The notes beneath the pieces were generated by a model, which made no database searches, was not told where the DNA came from, and saw only the letters and a program-made list of their open reading frames with translations. DNA of 38,009 nt from an uncultured SAR86 cluster bacterium (GTDB lineage: Bacteria > Pseudomonadota > Gammaproteobacteria > Magnimaribacterales > D2472): contig CACJSU010000013.1 of assembly GCA_902596165.1 (NCBI GenBank), positions 1 to 38,009 of the forward strand, written 5' to 3'. The position numbers and the translations under genes were made by a program. This document shows positions 34,399 to 38,009 of this stretch, piece by piece; position 1 is the stretch's first letter, and every line of letters starts with the position of its first letter.

Positions 34399-36312
34399 TT
34401 ATAACTCTTCTGCAGGACCCTTTATGGAAGTTTTTTTAGAAGTTTTACTCTTTGGCGTTTTTGGTTCATCCCAGTCTTTTGGAGCTCTAGGTTTAGCACC
34501 AGCCATAATGTCATCTATTTGATCTGAATCAATAGTTTCATAAGTCAGAAGTGATTCTGCCATAGTGTGTAATTTATCAAGATTATCATTAAGCAGCTTA
34601 GTAGCTTTTTTATAATTGGTATCTATTATTTTCTTAACTTCTAAATCAATGCTGTTAGACGTCTCTCCACCAATACCTTTAGGAGCCATTGATGCAGACC
34701 TTCCTAAAAATGGATTTGAATCATCTTCACCATATTTTAAAGGTCCCAAATCAGACAATCCCCACTTGGTAACCATATTTGTTGCTATCCCAGTTGCGAC
34801 CTCAATGTCATTAGATGCGCCTGTCGTAATGCCATCTTTTCCATTGATAATTTCTTCTGCGATTCGTCCGCCAAAAAGCGCAGCAATTCTGCTATGAAGA
34901 TACTGCTTACTTTGCATATATCTATCTTCCTCAGGCAAAAACATTGTTACTCCAAGAGCTCTTCCTCTTGGAATTATTGTTACTTTGTATACAGGATCAT
35001 GCTCGGGACTCAATCTTCCAACTATTGCATGCCCAGCTTCATGATATGCAGTAATTCTTTTTTGCTCATCAGTCATAATCATAGATTTGCGCTCTGGTCC
35101 CATCATAATTTTGTCCTTAGCTAAATCTAAATGACTTTGATCAACCTTCTTATCACTATATCTAGCGGCAAACAAAGCAGCTTCATTAATTAGATTGGCA
35201 AGGTCTGCTCCAGAGAAACCTGGTGTTCCTCTGGCAATAACCAATGCATCAACATCCTTTGAAAGAGGAACTTTTTTCATATGCACTTTTAAAATTTGTT
35301 CTCTGCCTCTTAAATCAGGCAAATCAACAACAACCTGTCTATCAAAACGTCCAGGTCTCAGTAAGGCAGGATCTAAAACGTCAGGTCTATTCGTTGCTGC
35401 AACAACAATCACACCATCGTTACCATCAAAGCCATCCATCTCAACAAGCAACTGATTTAATGTTTGCTCTCTTTCGTCATGTCCACCGCCCATACCTGCA
35501 CCTCTGTGACGTCCTACTGCGTCAATTTCATCGATGAAAACAATACAGGGCGAATTCTTCTGAGCTTGCTCAAACATATCTCTTACTCTGGATGCACCTA
35601 CACCAACAAACATTTCAACAAAGTCCGATCCAGATATAGAGAAGAATGGCACCTTTGCTTCTCCTGCAATGGCTCTTGCTAGAAGTGTCTTACCGGTTCC
35701 TGGTGGACCTACCATTAATACTCCTCGTGGAATTTTTCCGCCTAATTTTTGAAATTTTGTTGGATCCCTTAAAAAATCAACTAGCTCTTGCACATCTTGC
35801 TTAGCTTCTTCACATCCAGCAACATCCTCAAAAGTAGTGGTAACTTTTCCACCTTCCATTAACTTTGCTTTGCTTTTGCCAAATGCCATTGGTCCGCCCC
35901 TTCCGGACATTCCACCTTGCATTTGACGCATGAAGAAGAAAAATATACCAAGTAGCAATAAGATAGGAAAAGCTCCGACTAAAAGTTGAGACCAAATTGA
36001 AGGTTGCTCAACGCTTTCAAAAACGGTAATAACCCCATGCTCTTCAATTGCGTTATCGACAGACTCGTCTCTCTTATATATTGGATGACGTGTTTCAAAT
36101 CTTGTACCATCTAAGCGCTCACCGAATATTGTCATCTGATCACCCTTGTAAGTTACCTTAGCAATACGATCTGTAAGAACTTCCTGTTTGAACTGACTGT
36201 AGGAAATCATTTCCCTTTTCGAGGAAGATGCATTTTCAACATTATTGAATATAAATATTAGTGCAAAGCCCAGCAACACCCATACTAGCGCATTTTTAAA
36301 AGCTGAATTCAT
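34399..36312 (-). CDS. ftsH: ATP-dependent zinc metalloprotease FtsH
   Basis: A 637-residue membrane-anchored AAA+ protease. There are two transmembrane helices (about 7-23 and 107-128) around a small periplasmic domain, then Walker A GPPGTGKT (202-209), Walker B CIVFIDE (256-262), the SRH arginine-finger region ([20 protein letters not shown]), and the zinc motif H424-EAG-H428. It degrades unassembled membrane proteins and regulators such as LpxC. The ATG overlaps the rlmE stop by one base. Length matches E. coli FtsH, with a lysine-rich tail. Confidence 0.98.
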   Translation of the reverse strand: MNSAFKNALVWVLLGFALIFIFNNVENASSSKREMISYSQFKQEVLTDRIAKVTYKGDQMTIFGERLDGTRFETRHPIYKRDESVDNAIEEHGVITVFESVEQPSIWSQLLVGAFPILLLLGIFFFFMRQMQGGMSGRGGPMAFGKSKAKLMEGGKVTTTFEDVAGCEEAKQDVQELVDFLRDPTKFQKLGGKIPRGVLMVGPPGTGKTLLARAIAGEAKVPFFSISGSDFVEMFVGVGASRVRDMFEQAQKNSPCIVFIDEIDAVGRHRGAGMGGGHDEREQTLNQLLVEMDGFDGNDGVIVVAATNRPDVLDPALLRPGRFDRQVVVDLPDLRGREQILKVHMKKVPLSKDVDALVIARGTPGFSGADLANLINEAALFAARYSDKKVDQSHLDLAKDKIMMGPERKSMIMTDEQKRITAYHEAGHAIVGRLSPEHDPVYKVTIIPRGRALGVTMFLPEEDRYMQSKQYLHSRIAALFGGRIAEEIINGKDGITTGASNDIEVATGIATNMVTKWGLSDLGPLKYGEDDSNPFLGRSASMAPKGIGGETSNSIDLEVKKIIDTNYKKATKLLNDNLDKLHTMAESLLTYETIDSDQIDDIMAGAKPRAPKDWDEPKTPKSKTSKKTSIKGPAEEL

Positions 36313-36881
36313 TATCGCATTTCTCCATATAAGTAAATTTCACCTGATTTGCTCTTTGAAGCAGCAGGTTTATAAGTTTGAACTAAATTGAAATTGATTT
36401 CCATTTCTGTTCTTAATTTTTTTAACATACTATTTTGAAAAGTTTTAATAATAAAGGTTCCGTTACTCTTGCATAGATAGTTAACAGCTACTCCAAGAGT
36501 GATAATATTAAGCTCGAATATATTTTCTTCATCAATTGACCTTATACCAGTCAAATTGGGGGCTAAATCTGAAATAACAAGGTTAAATTTTGATTTAAGT
36601 AAAAAAATATCTTTGATTTCATCAATATTTAAAATGTCTTCTTGGAAGAATTGAACGCCATCAATCGGCTCCATTGGTAAACGATCAATCGCATAGATAT
36701 TTGATGATGGAGTTAATGCTTTTACTAGCTCAGACCAGCCTCCAGGAGCTGAACCAATATCAAGCACTAAACTATTTTTTTTAAGGGCTTTAGTTCTTTT
36801 AAGAATTTCTTCTAATTTAAAGACTGCACGAGACCGTAAACCAAGTTTTTTTGCTTTTAACGCCCAAGAGTCAGCATGCAT
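36312..36881 (-). CDS. rlmE: 23S rRNA 2'-O-methyltransferase RlmE (short N-terminus)
   Basis: A 189-residue RrmJ-type enzyme that methylates U2552 of 23S rRNA late in 50S assembly. The catalytic K22 (AVFKLEEI), the SAM loop [13 protein letters not shown], the Asp in SDLAPNLTG, the Lys in FIIKTFQ and the final Glu of YLYGE make up the K-D-K-E set. The N-terminus is about 16-20 residues shorter than in E. coli, and an in-frame TGA lies only about ten codons upstream with no start codon between, so the shortness is real. There is no Shine-Dalgarno sequence; greA ends 5 bases upstream. Confidence 0.95.
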   Translation of the reverse strand: MHADSWALKAKKLGLRSRAVFKLEEILKRTKALKKNSLVLDIGSAPGGWSELVKALTPSSNIYAIDRLPMEPIDGVQFFQEDILNIDEIKDIFLLKSKFNLVISDLAPNLTGIRSIDEENIFELNIITLGVAVNYLCKSNGTFIIKTFQNSMLKKLRTEMEINFNLVQTYKPAASKSKSGEIYLYGEMR

Positions 36882-36886
36882 GAATT

Positions 36887-37363
36887 TTATATATGCTGAA
36901 CTTTTTCAATTTCCAGATCAATGGATCCAGACGGAGTAGAGATTGACACCTCATCACCAACATTCTTTCCCATTAAACCTTGGGCAATTGGTGTTTGAAT
37001 GGAGATCAATCCTGCTTCAGGATCAGATTCTAAATTCCCAACTATCTTATAGGTAATAGACTTTTCATTAGTGATGTCATATATATCTATCGTTGCGCCA
37101 AAAATAACTCTACCGGTTTCAGGAATTTCTTTTACGTCAATAACCTGGGCGTTAGCAAGCGCATGCTCTATTTCTTGAATTTTTGCTTCAATAAAACCTT
37201 GCTGTTCTTTTGCAGCATGATATTCAGCATTTTCTTTTAGATCTCCATGAGCGCGGGCTTCAGCTATTGCTTGAGATATTTCAGGCCTATCCTTTGTCTT
37301 AAGCTGGCGGAGTTTTTCTTTGAGTGCTTGCTCTCCTGCTTTAGTGATTGGAAGTTTTTCCAT
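36887..37363 (-). CDS. greA: transcription elongation factor GreA
   Basis: A 158-residue GreA of exact family length. The N-terminal coiled-coil hairpin (1-75) contains the acidic tip and the motif [20 protein letters not shown]; the C-terminal FKBP-like domain has [13 protein letters not shown] and [17 protein letters not shown]. It enters the RNA polymerase secondary channel to promote cleavage of backtracked RNA. The gene lies 26 bases after carB and 5 before rlmE; yhbY, often found between greA and rlmE, is absent. Confidence 0.98.
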   Translation of the reverse strand: MEKLPITKAGEQALKEKLRQLKTKDRPEISQAIAEARAHGDLKENAEYHAAKEQQGFIEAKIQEIEHALANAQVIDVKEIPETGRVIFGATIDIYDITNEKSITYKIVGNLESDPEAGLISIQTPIAQGLMGKNVGDEVSISTPSGSIDLEIEKVQHI

Positions 37364-37389
37364 TTAATCATTATATCAAATGAAAGAAA

Positions 37390-38009
37390 TTAATTTATTT
37401 CTTGAAGAGAATTGTATTTCCAGTTATCAGAATCAGTACTCATTGCCTCTAAAAGTGCAAAGGCACCGAAAATAGTAGTCACACAAAATAATTTATTTTG
37501 CAGTGCTGTTCTCCTGATAGAGGCTGAATCCTCTATAGACTGGCGCCCTTCTGTAGTATTTATCAGAAGATTAACTTTATTATTTACCAGCTCATCAACA
37601 ATATGAGGCCTGCCTTCAGTCACTTTATTAATAATTTGAGCCTCATGCCCAAGCTCTTTAATAGCATTAGCAGTTCCTTTGGTTGCGATTAATGAAAAGC
37701 CATGTTCCAAAAGCAAAGGAAGCAAATTAGATAAATATTTTTTATCAGATTCTTTTACACTAATAAATGCTATGCCCGAATCAGGAAAAATCTTATTTGC
37801 AGCTCTTTGAGCTTTTGCATATGCTTCCCCGAAACTAGACCCAATACCCATCACCTCTCCAGTTGATTTCATTTCTGGGCCAAGGATAGGATCAACGGCA
37901 GGAAATTTATCAAAAGGGAGCACAGCCTCTTTTACAAAGAAGAAATTCTTAGGCAATAAATTAGAAAAACCAATATCCTTTAATGTTTTTCCAACCATAG
38001 TTTTTGTAG
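37390..38009 (-). CDS. carB: carbamoyl-phosphate synthase large subunit, C-terminal part (partial)
   Basis: The frame is open to the window edge; the visible 206 codons are the C-terminus of CarB. The end of the second ATP-grasp half is seen (DPILGPEMKSTGEVMGI) and then the MGS-like allosteric domain (FISVKESDKKYLSNLLPLLL, IATKGTANAIKELG, LLINTTEG). The ATG at 37998 is internal: codons before it (TKT) match the end of the conserved ARVMAGK-type stretch of CarB. The enzyme makes carbamoyl phosphate for arginine and pyrimidines, and this domain binds UMP/ornithine-type effectors. The order carB-greA is that of Pseudomonas. Confidence 0.96.
   Translation of the reverse strand, partial: TKTMVGKTLKDIGFSNLLPKNFFFVKEAVLPFDKFPAVDPILGPEMKSTGEVMGIGSSFGEAYAKAQRAANKIFPDSGIAFISVKESDKKYLSNLLPLLLEHGFSLIATKGTANAIKELGHEAQIINKVTEGRPHIVDELVNNKVNLLINTTEGRQSIEDSASIRRTALQNKLFCVTTIFGAFALLEAMSTDSDNWKYNSLQEIN

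Overview
The window looks like a chromosome segment from an AT-rich, streamlined, free-living gammaproteobacterium. The proteins are rich in K, I, N and S, intergenic gaps are very short, and many genes overlap. Gene order matches three housekeeping blocks that I recall from Pseudomonas and, in part, E. coli: yhdP-mreDCB with gatCAB; prmC-prfA-hemA with lolB-ispE-tRNA(Gln)-prs-rplY-pth-ychF-tRNA(Met); and pnp-rpsO-truB-rbfA-infB-nusA-rimP-tRNA(fMet)/tRNA(Leu)-secG-tpiA-glmM-ftsH-rlmE-greA-carB. A marine lineage such as SAR86 would fit, but that is inference; no rRNA or other taxonomic marker lies in the window.

Layout. Positions 1-4453 (minus) hold a partial AsmA/YhdP-like envelope protein and the rod-shape genes mreD, mreC and mreB. 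Positions 4527-7692 (plus) hold gatCAB. Positions 7694-14912 are an accessory, lipid-flavoured segment. It contains a divergent pair of small operons (minus: alkylsulfatase-like MBL hydrolase, zinc alcohol dehydrogenase, membrane di-iron hydroxylase; plus: SDR, sulfotransferase), then a minus-strand acyl-CoA synthetase and MaoC hydratase pair. Positions 15032-18152 (minus) are hemA-prfA-prmC. Positions 18130-23006 (plus) run from lolB to the elongator tRNA(Met). Positions 23033-23630 (minus) hold two paralogous small two-helix membrane proteins with strong RNA hairpins around them. Positions 23757-31788 (minus) are the translation/RNA block pnp to tRNA(fMet). A tRNA(Leu) lies in the opposite orientation at 31889-31975. 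Positions 32009-38009 (minus) run from secG to a partial carB.

Most genes serve core functions: transamidation of Gln/Asn-tRNA, release-factor methylation, tetrapyrrole and isoprenoid entry steps, PRPP synthesis, ribosome maturation, transcription elongation, protein export and quality control, amino-sugar synthesis. The less ordinary content is the 7-kb accessory segment, the small-membrane-protein pair with its hairpin-bearing leader, the inverted tRNA(Leu), the initiator tRNA with a U1/U72 end, nearly leaderless divergent starts, and the absence of genes (maf, rng, folP, yhbY) that usually interrupt these conserved strings. No insertion sequence, CRISPR array, prophage or rRNA was seen, and no stretch over 300 bases lacks a gene.
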